A stretch of DNA of 64,000 bases from Candidatus Obscuribacterales bacterium (GTDB taxonomy: Bacteria; Cyanobacteriota; Vampirovibrionia; Obscuribacterales; Obscuribacteraceae), in assembly GCA_019637435.1 (NCBI GenBank), contig JAHBVO010000001.1, forward strand, positions 434,001-498,000, in the 5' to 3' direction. The position numbers and the translations under genes were made by a program. Below, one piece after another: positions 46,460 through 54,944 of this stretch. Every line of letters begins with the position of its first letter. Positions within the stretch are counted from its first letter, which is position 1. The notes beneath the pieces were generated by a model. That model worked only from the letters and a program-made list of their open reading frames with translations. It was not told where the DNA came from and did not search any database.

Positions 46460-48754
46460 TTACCAATTTGTCTTCAACGAGCCCGCTGGCACGCCGAGGT
46501 TTGGCAGCAATTGGGATTTGTCTGAATCCCTCATGCGCATAGAACCTGTGTTTCGGTTGAGCTGCTTGTACGCGTAATACAGCGGAACATTATATGCATC
46601 CAGTGTTTGCAGGTTTGCAGCCGACTCAAACATCTCCTTTGACTTGACCGTATTGCCGAGATTGTCGTAAACGATTCCGAGAAGTATGCGCTGGTCGACG
46701 GCATGAGATTGAGTTATGTTCAAATATTTTTCCAGAAGTCCGCTTGCCTCCTGATACTTGCCCAAACCGCAGCAAATCTGCGCTAACGTTTTCACATAAT
46801 CTTCCTGAGGGTAGGTCGCCATTTTCAGGGCTTCGGAAACATCTCGGTAAGCTTTCGCAAAATCGCCTTGTTCTTTTAAGAACCGTCCTCGATCGTACAA
46901 GTTTTGCTGAAGCGTGCCGTTATCGCGAGACCTAGACTCATTGACCGCACGGTCGTACCAGATTTTGGCTTCGGCGAAGCGTTTGTGAGCATTGAGAGTT
47001 TCGGCTACGCTGGAAAGGCGCCAGGATTCAAATGGTCTTGTTTCAAGGGCTTTCATATAATTCTCGATTTCGGCATCGTGCAGGTTCAGTCGGTGGTTGA
47101 CTTCGCTCAATCGGATATAGTTGTCGCCGACATTGTCATCCAGTTGGATGGATTGCTCGTACAATATCTTGGCGAGATATGGCTGTGACTGGCTGCTTGC
47201 GCTTGCAAGCATTGATAGAACTTTAGCGCTTTGAACCGGAATTCCGAATCGACAAAACCCGGTCACCAGAATGGTCACAACTAGAAACTTTCCGACCATC
47301 GCGGGAACGCTGAGCCGGTTCGGTTTTCTAAACAGCAACCAACAGATTCCAAACAGAGCAGAGCCGGCAAGCGAAATCAAATGAATGCAACTGGTTGCAA
47401 AAAAGAGATTCTGTCCGAAATCGCCGAGAGGCCAGAACGAGTGACCAATCAAAATTAGCGCAGGATACTGTATCGCCGTCAAAGAGCCAGTCCCCAGGAA
47501 TATGAGGAATGCAATTTGCCAGGCTGAATTCTCAGTCAGTCCCTTGACACGCTTTTTGTAGATCTCCCACGCTGAAGAGTAGAAAACGTACACGCCGGCA
47601 AGACAGACGGCCGAAATCAATCCACCGATAACGCGTTGGCCGATTTCATTGTTGAACAACATCGCCGTAATGGTACCGTATATGGTGAGACCCGTGAACA
47701 CCACCAGGGCACCGATCGTCTGTCTCTTCGTAAACATAGGCTTCGCGGCCGCTACCCGCGAATACTTCGCGACTGTTTTTCCCTGGCTAATCGCTTGGAA
47801 ATCCTGCAACAGATCGGCTGCGCTCTGATAGCGTTCGGTCTTTTCTTTGTCCAGGCATCTAAGAACGACGTTTTCCAGCTTTTCAATCGCTTTGTCGGTT
47901 CTCACGTTCTTCGGAAATTCCGGTGGCTGCTCATTCATGTGTTTGACGATCACTTGAATCGGATTCGCTCCGTCAAACGGCGGTGCTCCGGTCAGTACCT
48001 CGTACATCAAACATCCGAGTGAGTAAATATCCGAGCGATTGTCCAGCATGAAGCCTAGGCACTGCTCCGGACTCATGTAATTGGGACTGCCAAAGACCTC
48101 GCCCGTTTGAGTCAGATCGTGAGTTTCGCGATTGGCGGTTGGCATCGTTTTTGCGATGCCGAAATCAACAATATGTGCGCGTTCCGAAGTGTCACCGACA
48201 TTGGTGACGATAATATTCGTCGGTTTTACGTCTCTGTGAACGACGCCGTTTGTATGGGCGTAAGCAAGTGCCTCGGCAATGTCGCTAAACAGCTTGAGTG
48301 CTCGCGTTGAGTCTAAAACTGTTGCTTCCGACAAAATATCTGCAAGACTTTTTCCGTCGAGATAGTCCATGACGATATATGGCGAGCCATCATCAGTGGT
48401 GCCATAACCAAAGACGGAAACAAGGTTTGGGTGATTCAAATGGCTTGCCGATTCCGCTTCTTGCTGGAAGCGCTTAAGTGCTGCAGCATCTTGAACCAGT
48501 GATTGTTGTAATATCTTGATCGCAACTATCGCATCGATTGACTTGTCGCGGACCTTGTAGACCGCGCCCATTCCGCCCGTGCCGATCCGCTGGAGAACCT
48601 CGTATTGTTCGCCTAGATCAGGTAAATCGGAACTCGAAACATTCTCTGGTTTTGCAAATTCGGTTTCAGATTGACTTGAAGAAACTTCAGGTGCTCCGCT
48701 TTCGACTGTTTCGTCCGTGGCTTTTAGTTTCGGACCTTTTACTTTTTCCAGCAT
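46460..48754 (-). CDS. Ser/Thr kinase with multi-pass membrane region and TPR domain
   Basis: The 764-residue protein has a cytoplasmic kinase domain (about 50-315) with GTGGMGAVYKV, VAIKIL, HRDVKPTN, DFGIAK and GSPNYMSPEQC, all canonical. Four or five hydrophobic segments follow (about 345-515), and a C-terminal helical-repeat domain of TPR type (about 530-740) carries units like NYMKALETRP and AKIWYDRAV. Kinase-TM-TPR architecture suits a membrane sensor whose TPR part binds protein. Its substrates are unknown. The catalytic motifs differ from those of the two tandem kinases beside it, so it is a separate lineage. Confidence 0.9.
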   Translation of the reverse strand: MLEKVKGPKLKATDETVESGAPEVSSSQSETEFAKPENVSSSDLPDLGEQYEVLQRIGTGGMGAVYKVRDKSIDAIVAIKILQQSLVQDAAALKRFQQEAESASHLNHPNLVSVFGYGTTDDGSPYIVMDYLDGKSLADILSEATVLDSTRALKLFSDIAEALAYAHTNGVVHRDVKPTNIIVTNVGDTSERAHIVDFGIAKTMPTANRETHDLTQTGEVFGSPNYMSPEQCLGFMLDNRSDIYSLGCLMYEVLTGAPPFDGANPIQVIVKHMNEQPPEFPKNVRTDKAIEKLENVVLRCLDKEKTERYQSAADLLQDFQAISQGKTVAKYSRVAAAKPMFTKRQTIGALVVFTGLTIYGTITAMLFNNEIGQRVIGGLISAVCLAGVYVFYSSAWEIYKKRVKGLTENSAWQIAFLIFLGTGSLTAIQYPALILIGHSFWPLGDFGQNLFFATSCIHLISLAGSALFGICWLLFRKPNRLSVPAMVGKFLVVTILVTGFCRFGIPVQSAKVLSMLASASSQSQPYLAKILYEQSIQLDDNVGDNYIRLSEVNHRLNLHDAEIENYMKALETRPFESWRLSSVAETLNAHKRFAEAKIWYDRAVNESRSRDNGTLQQNLYDRGRFLKEQGDFAKAYRDVSEALKMATYPQEDYVKTLAQICCGLGKYQEASGLLEKYLNITQSHAVDQRILLGIVYDNLGNTVKSKEMFESAANLQTLDAYNVPLYYAYKQLNRNTGSMRMRDSDKSQLLPNLGVPAGSLKTNW

Positions 48755-48881
48755 AAACGACGGCTTTCGGTGACTCTACCTATTATGTTTTCATCCTAGT
48801 GTTTTTCCCTCGTTAATGCTCGGTTACCCAGAGGAAAAAGGTCGGCGTAAAAACGACGTCGTCGCTGCAACATTTAGGAGA

Positions 48882-49244
48882 CTAGCCTGCTTTGCCTGTT
48901 TTTTTGATCAACGCGCGCTCGCGAGCCTCAATAAGTTCAGTGGCGTGAACCTGCGCCCATTCCTCCAGTTTGATCAGGACAGGTATCAACGTTTCGCCAA
49001 GAGGAGTTAGCGAATACTCAACCCTCGGTGGCACCTCTGCGTATATTTTTCGTGAAACGATGCCATCGTCTTCAAGCTCACGGAGTTGACTGGTCAAGAC
49101 TTTCTGTGTGACACCCTGAAGGGCTCGCATCAGTTCGTTGAAGCGTAAGGTGCCGCCTCTGAGCTTGCAGATGATTAGCACTTTCCATTTATCAGAGATC
49201 ATGGCCATGGTCTGCATGATGGGACATTCTAGTTTGCCTACCAT
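48882..49244 (-). CDS. HxlR-family transcriptional regulator
   Basis: A 120-residue winged-helix DNA-binding protein of the HxlR/YybR kind, often sensing redox or aldehyde stress. C7 in ECPIMQTM is the conserved N-terminal cysteine of the family. Recognition-helix and wing elements are FNELMRAL...TQKVLTSQLRELEDDGIVSRK and YSLTPLGETLIPVL. It is divergent from the rhodanese gene, and the space between them holds repeats of GGGATACT, a likely operator, so it probably controls that gene and itself. Confidence 0.93.
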   Translation of the reverse strand: MVGKLECPIMQTMAMISDKWKVLIICKLRGGTLRFNELMRALQGVTQKVLTSQLRELEDDGIVSRKIYAEVPPRVEYSLTPLGETLIPVLIKLEEWAQVHATELIEARERALIKKTGKAG

Positions 49245-49259
49245 GGAAAACCCTCCTTC

Positions 49260-49297
49260 AGTATCATTTGGGATACTATGGTTTTATCGGGATACTA
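49260..49297. promoter_or_regulatory. Likely HxlR operator in the divergent regulator/rhodanese interval
   Basis: AGTATC-atttgg-GATACT (49260-49277) is a 6-base inverted repeat, and GGGATACTA occurs again at 49289-49297, twenty bases after the first copy. A further AGATACTGTCCCA-like half-site lies near 49326. Confidence 0.6.
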
Positions 49298-49424
49298 CCG
49301 CACTTTTCGGTGTCTACTTGCGAATAGATACTGTCCCATTCTAAGCTGAAGGCATGAAAGTTGCAACACCGTCCTCCGGAGTTGCGTTGCTTTGTTCCAC
49401 CTATTATTGGAAGGAGAGTCCCAA

Positions 49425-49841
49425 ATGACGACTGAAACATTGACTAAGGAAGCCGCCAAAGCTGCAGAATATTTTGAGAATAAGCTCAATTTTGAGTACG
49501 GTCCTGTCGGCTTGAAGTATGCAATTCAAAACAAAGAAGCGCTGACTATCATCGATTTGCGCACGCCGGAACTGTACGAGAAGAGCCATGTTCCCGGTGC
49601 GCTGAACATTTCGTATGAAGAACTCGAAAAATCGACCGATCAAATTTCCAGAGACACAACCGCAGTTGTCTATTGCTATGGAATAACCTGTCATCTGGCA
49701 ACCCGAGCGGCTCTTCTGCTCGCCAAAAAAGGTTTCAAAGTCAAGGAACTGTTCGGCGGTTTCGATGAATATGCGGCTGCAAATCTTCCGCTTGAAGGTG
49801 CTGAAGCTAAGAGCCGCTGCGGAACTTCGAGCTGCGCGTAG
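49425..49841 (+). CDS. Rhodanese-domain protein (sulfurtransferase)
   Basis: A single-domain rhodanese, which carries sulfur as a persulfide on an active-site cysteine. From the ATG at 49425 (AAGGAGAG eight bases upstream) it is 138 residues. Family features are IIDLRTPELYEKSHVPGALNI and the active loop VVYCYGITCHLAT, in which the Cys after VVY is the expected persulfide carrier; the second Cys in the loop may form a disulfide with it. The C-terminus ends CGTSSCA, adding two more Cys. It is divergent from, and probably regulated by, the HxlR gene. Confidence 0.92.
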   Translation: MTTETLTKEAAKAAEYFENKLNFEYGPVGLKYAIQNKEALTIIDLRTPELYEKSHVPGALNISYEELEKSTDQISRDTTAVVYCYGITCHLATRAALLLAKKGFKVKELFGGFDEYAAANLPLEGAEAKSRCGTSSCA

Positions 49842-49860
49842 TTTTTTTCGCAAGGAGAGA

Positions 49861-49907
49861 GTGTGCGAGGAGCGCCTCGGTTAGTACCGTGCGCATTCCT
49901 CGCACAC
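49861..49907. other. Mutually exclusive hairpins after the rhodanese gene
   Basis: GTGTGCGAGGA (49861-49871) pairs perfectly with TCCTCGCACAC (49897-49907). The same left arm contains CGAGG (49866-49870), which can instead pair with CCTCG (49875-49879). A 10-base palindrome CACGATCGTG (49905-49914) overlaps the right arm. No T-run follows. Confidence 0.65.
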
Positions 49908-49951
49908 GATCGTGGCGCCAGGTCTCTTGTTCGTTTCCAGGCAAAACAAAA

Positions 49952-49976
49952 CCGCAGTGTTCGTGTGACACTGCGG
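49952..49976 (-). terminator. Rho-independent terminator of the metG transcript
   Basis: CCGCAGTGT (49952-49960) and ACACTGCGG (49968-49976) form a perfect 9-base stem. On the minus strand it is followed by TTTTGTTTTG, ending the transcript that carries metG and the small TPR-like gene. Confidence 0.85.
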
Positions 49977-50069
49977 AGCTTCATTTATTTGTTGCGGCTT
50001 CTTGTCTCGTGACAGTTGGCGGCAAGCGTTGGATAAGGTCAATCAAAAACAAGTCGAATGGAATTCGGG

Positions 50070-50357
50070 CTAGTTTCCATCATTGTTCCGATTCTGACGA
50101 ATCTTCAGTAGCGTCCTGTATAGATCTTGCGCGCGTTGTGGCTGTCCATGCTTGTGATAAAAGTTGGCGAGCAACTGCAGATCATGTGTGCTTCTATCAA
50201 GGTTTGCTTCTAAGTTAAGTCTTCGTTCCTCATCAGACTTTTCAGTTTGCCCATCGGGATTCAAAGGCACGATATCTACCTCCTTAGGTATAAGCGTGAC
50301 TAATTTTTCAATAGCACGCGAACCTAGCAGCGATGCCGCTTTCCCGGATCGTAGCAT
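50070..50357 (-). CDS. Small TPR-like protein downstream of metG
   Basis: A 95-residue protein. The N-terminal part is basic and of unknown role. The C-terminal half (about 50-90) matches one TPR-type helical hairpin (LQLLANFYHKHGQPQRAQDLYRTLLKI, quoted here only as its LLANFYHKHGQ and AQDLYRTLL parts). It starts 15 bases after the metG stop on the same strand, without a clear ribosome site, so it may depend on metG translation. It could be a real accessory gene or a decaying remnant of a longer TPR protein. Confidence 0.55.
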   Translation of the reverse strand: MLRSGKAASLLGSRAIEKLVTLIPKEVDIVPLNPDGQTEKSDEERRLNLEANLDRSTHDLQLLANFYHKHGQPQRAQDLYRTLLKIRQNRNNDGN

Positions 50358-50372
50358 CAGCAGGAATTTTGG

Positions 50373-51911
50373 CTATTCGAGAAGTTTAAAGACAGGACCA
50401 GCATTATTCACTTTCTGGCCTGGTTTAATCACTTCGAACATCTTCTCGTTTACCCGTTCACCAATCTTGCCGAGGTCCTCTGTATAACCCAGTTGCGACC
50501 AGATTGCGCTAGCGAGTGCCGGCGTGAATGGATACATGTTCATCGCCACGCGACGCAGAACTTCAAGAGTGGTGTAAAGGACGACTTCGCCTTCCTTTTT
50601 CTTGCCTTGTTTGAAAAGGGTCCACGGAGCCTCGTCTGTGAAGTATTTGTTGGCTTGATCGACGAGAGCGAAAATCGCCTGGAGCGCTTTTGCAAATTCC
50701 AGTTCCGCCATGTATTTGTCGACGACGACATGAATTTCGTTTGCCTGAACGCGCAAAACATGATCGATGTTCTCCTCGGGATTCAGGTCTGGGACTAAAC
50801 CTCCGCAATTGTCGTCCAGAAGTTTCATAACTCTGTTTAAAAGATTTCCCAATTTTTTTGCGAGTTCCGCGTTCACCTTTTCCGGAAGATCTTTTACCGA
50901 AAAATCTCCATCGTTGTCGAATGGTGTGCTTGCGAAGAGGTAGAAACGAACAGCATCCGCACCGTATTGATCTACGAGCGCCATCGGGTCGATTGCATTA
51001 CCGAGCGACTTACTGATTTTCTGTCCATTTACCGTAATGAAGCCGTGAGCGAAAACCTGCTTGGGAACAGGGATATCCGCAGCCATCAAAAGTGCCGGCC
51101 AGAAGATCGAGTGAAATTTGTTGATGTCTTTACCAATCAAATGAAGGTCTGCCGGCCAATATCGTTTGAACTTTTCCGGATCGTGCGGATAGCCGGCGCC
51201 GGTGATGTAGTTGGAGAGCGCGTCAATCCACACGTATATAACCTGGTCCTCTTTCCCGGGCACCGGGATTCCCCAGGTCAGCGATTTTCTAGATCTGGTA
51301 ACGCTAAAGTCGGCTAATTCAGGATCGTCTAATTGGTTGAGGATCTCACGTTTGCGTCCTTCGGGGCGCACGGCTTCAGGGTTCTTGTCGAGCCATTCTC
51401 TGATTTTGTCTTTGTAACTAGTCAGACGAAAGAAGTAGTTTTCTTCCTCTAGTTGTTTCGGCGGTTTCTTGTGATTGGGGCATTGGCCGTTTTCATCTAA
51501 ATCTCTTTCTCTGACAAAATCTTCGCAACCTTCGCAGTATAAGCCGATGTAGGTGCCCTTATAGATGTCGCCCTTTTCGAGGAGCTTCAAGAACAAGGTT
51601 TGTACTGCCTTTTCGTGGTAGTCGTCGGTTGTGCGGATGAAGTGGTCGTAGGACAAATTGAGTTTGTCCCAGGCGGATTTGAATTTCATCGCCATGTCGT
51701 CGCAAAATTCTTTTGGCGTGACACCTGCATCTTGAGCTGATTTTTCCACTTTGCTGCCGTGTTCGTCGACCCCGGTCATGAAGAAAACGTCTTTTCCTCG
51801 GATGCGGTGGTAGCGCGCAACAATGTCGGCGGCAACTTTCTCATATGCGTGGCCGATATGAGGAGTAGCGTTGACGTAATCAATCGCGGTGGTGACGTAA
51901 AACTTTTCCAT
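50373..51911 (-). CDS. metG: Methionyl-tRNA synthetase
   Basis: A class I aminoacyl-tRNA synthetase that charges tRNA-Met with methionine. The 512-residue protein has PHIGHAY as the HIGH motif (near 17-23), a single zinc knuckle (CEGC...CPNH, about 126-147) and KISKS as the KMSKS motif near 300. The anticodon-binding helical domain follows. It lacks the C-terminal tRNA-binding extension found in E. coli MetG, which is usual for the shorter form. It is the first gene of a minus-strand transcript ending at the hairpin near 49.95 kb. Confidence 0.96.
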   Translation of the reverse strand: MEKFYVTTAIDYVNATPHIGHAYEKVAADIVARYHRIRGKDVFFMTGVDEHGSKVEKSAQDAGVTPKEFCDDMAMKFKSAWDKLNLSYDHFIRTTDDYHEKAVQTLFLKLLEKGDIYKGTYIGLYCEGCEDFVRERDLDENGQCPNHKKPPKQLEEENYFFRLTSYKDKIREWLDKNPEAVRPEGRKREILNQLDDPELADFSVTRSRKSLTWGIPVPGKEDQVIYVWIDALSNYITGAGYPHDPEKFKRYWPADLHLIGKDINKFHSIFWPALLMAADIPVPKQVFAHGFITVNGQKISKSLGNAIDPMALVDQYGADAVRFYLFASTPFDNDGDFSVKDLPEKVNAELAKKLGNLLNRVMKLLDDNCGGLVPDLNPEENIDHVLRVQANEIHVVVDKYMAELEFAKALQAIFALVDQANKYFTDEAPWTLFKQGKKKEGEVVLYTTLEVLRRVAMNMYPFTPALASAIWSQLGYTEDLGKIGERVNEKMFEVIKPGQKVNNAGPVFKLLE

Positions 51912-52118
51912 CTCAAATTCCTTTGTATCCTTCTTCGGCTGCGCGTCTCGACTCGGATTTCGGATCTCAAATTGCGTTTCTTTTCGAAAACAGTGCGAAA
52001 TTTAACGTAATGAAAGCAGGTAACAGCCCCGATTCACTGATTCGATGTAATCAAGTGAGTAGCCAATTAATGCAAGTAGAATCATAATAATACAGGCAAA
52101 GCAGAGTTCGAGGTGGTT

Positions 52119-53423
52119 ATGAAAAACAAGGGGCAGTCGAAGTCTTCTAAGGGCAAAGAGAAGAAGAGTAACACCGACATTTTCGACAAATTTGTGCCGC
52201 TTGAAAACAAAACTATACTTTTGGGAGTTGCCGGCGGAATTGCTGCCTACAAAGCATGCGATCTTGCGTCGATGCTCCGGCAAGCCGGCGCGGATGTGCA
52301 TGCCGTAATGACGCCGAATGCGCGCGAATTCGTCACCCAGCTGAGCTTGACCACGATGACGCGAAATCCCGCTCATTGCGAACAGTTCGGACAGTCCGAC
52401 AATTGGCGCCCCGAGCACATAGAACTGGCGAAGAAAGCCGATCTCATTCTTATCGCGCCCGCGACTGCCGACATCATCGCCAAGCTCGCAAATGGAATTT
52501 GTGACGATCTGCTCACTACAATGGTATTGGCGTCGCAAGCTAAAGTGGTGCTGGCTCCCGCCATGAATCCGACGATGCTTGCCCATCCGGCTACTCAACG
52601 TAATCTCGAGACTCTCGAAAACCGCTTTCGCTACGACATAATCGCTCCGGAATTCGGCGAGGTTGCTTGCGGCGATGTCGGTGCGGGCAAGATGGCCTCG
52701 TTGGAGACCATTCTTGCGGCAGTGGCAGCGCGGCTCTTGGCGCACGGTACGCTGGCCGGCAAGCAAGTGATGGTCACCGCAGGCGGCACCAGAGAGCCCA
52801 TTGATCCTGTGCGTTTCATTGGCAATCGCAGCTCCGGAAAAATGGGAATTGCGATGGCGGACGCGCTAGCCGGGCGAGGTGCTGAAGTTATTTTGGTTTC
52901 CACCGTGCAGGTAAATCGCAGTTATCCTGTCATTGTCGTCGAAACCGCCCTGGACATGCAGGAAGTGGTGGAGTCAGAGTTCGATGGTTGCGATGCACTC
53001 GTGATGACGGCTGCAGTGGCTGATTTCCGCGCGCTACGCGTGGCAAATCACAAGATAAAGAAGACTGAATCCGAAGATCTGGTTCTTGAGTTCACCAAAA
53101 ATCCCGACATCATCGATTTGCTCGGTCGAGTGAAGCGCCCCGATCAGATCATTATCGGTTTTGCCGCTGAATCTGAGGAATTGCTGAGTAACGCTAATAA
53201 GAAATTGAAGCGAAAGAATCTCGATTTTATTGTGGCTAATGACATCACCGTACCTGATATAGGTTTCGGCAGCGACGATAATGCTGTGATTATTCTTGGC
53301 GCCGACGGTTCTCGAGAAAACTTGCAACGCATGCCGAAACGGGCTATTGCTGAGCATCTTTGTGATTTGCTCGTCGAGGAGTTCACCAAAATGGAAACTC
53401 CCGAGGAAGAAGCGGTTCTCTAA
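52119..53423 (+). CDS. coaBC: Bifunctional phosphopantothenoylcysteine decarboxylase/synthetase
   Basis: CoaBC joins cysteine to 4'-phosphopantothenate (CoaB) and decarboxylates the product (CoaC, FMN-dependent) in coenzyme A synthesis. From the ATG at 52119 (GAGG upstream) it is 434 residues, with an unusual Lys/Ser-rich N-terminal extension of about 25. CoaC motifs are GVAGGIAAYKA, EHIELAKKAD (active His), APAMNPTM and FGEVACGDVGAGKM (catalytic Cys). CoaB motifs are GGTREPIDPVRFIGNRSSGKMG and the C-terminal KKRKNLDFIVANDI region. Confidence 0.95.
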   Translation: MKNKGQSKSSKGKEKKSNTDIFDKFVPLENKTILLGVAGGIAAYKACDLASMLRQAGADVHAVMTPNAREFVTQLSLTTMTRNPAHCEQFGQSDNWRPEHIELAKKADLILIAPATADIIAKLANGICDDLLTTMVLASQAKVVLAPAMNPTMLAHPATQRNLETLENRFRYDIIAPEFGEVACGDVGAGKMASLETILAAVAARLLAHGTLAGKQVMVTAGGTREPIDPVRFIGNRSSGKMGIAMADALAGRGAEVILVSTVQVNRSYPVIVVETALDMQEVVESEFDGCDALVMTAAVADFRALRVANHKIKKTESEDLVLEFTKNPDIIDLLGRVKRPDQIIIGFAAESEELLSNANKKLKRKNLDFIVANDITVPDIGFGSDDNAVIILGADGSRENLQRMPKRAIAEHLCDLLVEEFTKMETPEEEAVL

Positions 53424-53576
53424 AATCGTGCTATAGTCAGGTCTCGAGCGCTTTTCGGCTTTGCTGAAAACGCCCATATATCGCAACAATCAATTGTTCA
53501 GATGGGCCACATCTGTAGATATTTGGTAAAGTAAGCAAGTTAAAGCTCAGTCAAGTGGTCTTTCGGAGTAACCTAC

Positions 53577-53933
53577 ATGGCTAACGATTCCAGAGAAAGA
53601 GGCTCCGGTGCGGGCGTTGCATCCTGGCTCTGCGGTATGTTGATCGGCGCAGTCGGCGGTGCCACTTTGGCTCTGCTTACAACCCCGAAATCAGGGGACG
53701 AAGTGCGTGGCGCTATCAAGAAGACAGCGAAGGATGTTCCGGAGCGTATGGGTGAGTTGGTCGACGACTCACTGGATCTCTACGCCTCTGCACTAAACTA
53801 CTGCCAGTTGGTAGTGGAAGAGCAAACTGTCCGATTGAGACAGGCTGTGGCCGCCGGTAAGCTTGCTGCCGCCAAGAGACGTGAAGAGCTGGAGATGGGC
53901 GGCGGTGCCGTTCTTCCGTTCCAGCACAAATAG
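53577..53933 (+). CDS. YtxH-domain membrane protein
   Basis: A 118-residue protein with one N-terminal Gly/Ala-rich membrane helix (about 15-40) followed by TTPKSGDEVRGAIKKTAKDV, the typical YtxH signature. A helical cytoplasmic tail follows. YtxH proteins appear in envelope-stress or sporulation-associated sets, with no known biochemical role. It is the first of three small plus-strand genes, the third of which is a second YtxH protein, with a DUF948-type gene between. Confidence 0.85.
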   Translation: MANDSRERGSGAGVASWLCGMLIGAVGGATLALLTTPKSGDEVRGAIKKTAKDVPERMGELVDDSLDLYASALNYCQLVVEEQTVRLRQAVAAGKLAAAKRREELEMGGGAVLPFQHK

Positions 53934-53968
53934 AAACCGATATCCATTTATCGCCAGCGAGGTCTCAA

Positions 53969-54385
53969 GTGCCACCGTTACTGGACATGATCGTTATTTT
54001 TCTGTTTTTAGCGTTTGCGTTTACGCTGGCGCTCATGGTTTCGCCGCTTTCCAATTTATTGAAACAGTCGGAACGTACCCTGGAAGCCACTGAGAGTCTG
54101 ATTCGCACGCTCGACAAGGAGCTGGGACCGACCCTCAATGAGGTAAATCTGGTGCTCGGCAGCGTTCAGGAAATCAAGGCAATTGCTGAGCAGCGTATTA
54201 CCGACGTCGGAACGAGAGTTGAAGACGTAACAGGCAACATTTCGAAAGTCGCAGACCAGGCGAAATCCACATCTTCGGTGTGGGGCGCTGGTCTGATGGC
54301 TGGGTGGAAAGCCTACCTGGAAGGTAAGCCGACGCCCAAAGACAATGCGGAACCCAAAGTTAAGAGCACATCGCGGACGGTTTAG
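53969..54385 (+). CDS. DUF948-like membrane protein
   Basis: A 138-residue protein beginning at a GTG (GAGG seven bases upstream). One N-terminal helix (about 5-25) is followed by a long helical region (about 30-105) of DUF948 type, with LNEVNLVLGSVQEIKAIAEQ and VEDVTGNISKVADQ. The C-terminus is Lys/Pro-rich. It sits 35 bases after the first YtxH gene and 73 before the second, as DUF948 and YtxH genes commonly do. Function unknown. Confidence 0.75.
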   Translation: MPPLLDMIVIFLFLAFAFTLALMVSPLSNLLKQSERTLEATESLIRTLDKELGPTLNEVNLVLGSVQEIKAIAEQRITDVGTRVEDVTGNISKVADQAKSTSSVWGAGLMAGWKAYLEGKPTPKDNAEPKVKSTSRTV

Positions 54386-54458
54386 CGATCCGTTGAATGT
54401 TTGAGCTAAACGCGCTCAAATCTTGTAGAACTAAAAGTCAGCAGAAGAGGTGACGAAG

Positions 54459-54839
54459 ATGGCTGATAACACCGGAAGATTTTTCGAGGGGCTCGTAGTC
54501 GGAGGCTTGATTGGCTTCGTCTTCGGAATTCTCTCGGCTCCCAAATCTGGAGCAGAACTGCGTCGTCAGCTTGCTGACGGCAGCGAGGATTTGTACAAAC
54601 AAGCGTCCGACCAACTCGGCGAACTTTCTAATGCTACCGGCAGTAAATTCACCGAAATTAAAGGTCGCACGGAGCACGCGCTGGAAGACATCAAAGGTAG
54701 AAGCGGCGAAGTGATTAAGAAGGCTTCTGACAGCGTTCAACACACCAAAGACCAGGTGGAAAGCAAGTTGAAAGAGATGGCTGGTCAGAGCACGCAAGTT
54801 CTGGTTGATGACGTCGAATCGGCTACATCTGGAAGCTAA
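54459..54839 (+). CDS. YtxH-domain membrane protein, second copy
   Basis: A 126-residue protein from the ATG at 54459 (AGAGGTG six bases away). The membrane helix is GLVVGGLIGFVFGILSAPKSG at about 10-30, ending in the YtxH signature SAPKSGAELRRQL. The helical tail is amphipathic and Ser/Lys-rich (KIKGRTE- and SVQHTKDQVESK-like segments), as in plant late-embryogenesis or apolipophorin-like helices. It is followed by a good terminator. Confidence 0.85.
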   Translation: MADNTGRFFEGLVVGGLIGFVFGILSAPKSGAELRRQLADGSEDLYKQASDQLGELSNATGSKFTEIKGRTEHALEDIKGRSGEVIKKASDSVQHTKDQVESKLKEMAGQSTQVLVDDVESATSGS

Positions 54840-54869
54840 TCGGCAGCTAGACCTGCAATGAATTTGAAG

Positions 54870-54904
54870 AGGCGCTCAAACGTTTTCGTCTGTGCGCCTT
54901 TTGT
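54870..54904 (+). terminator. Rho-independent terminator after the YtxH trio
   Basis: AGGCGC (54870-54875) and GCGCCT (54894-54899) enclose a second short ACG/CGT stem, and TTTTG follows. Confidence 0.75.
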
Positions 54905-54944
54905 TTGAAATAGTTTACCGTGATACCGTGAGTGGTGGCAGCCC

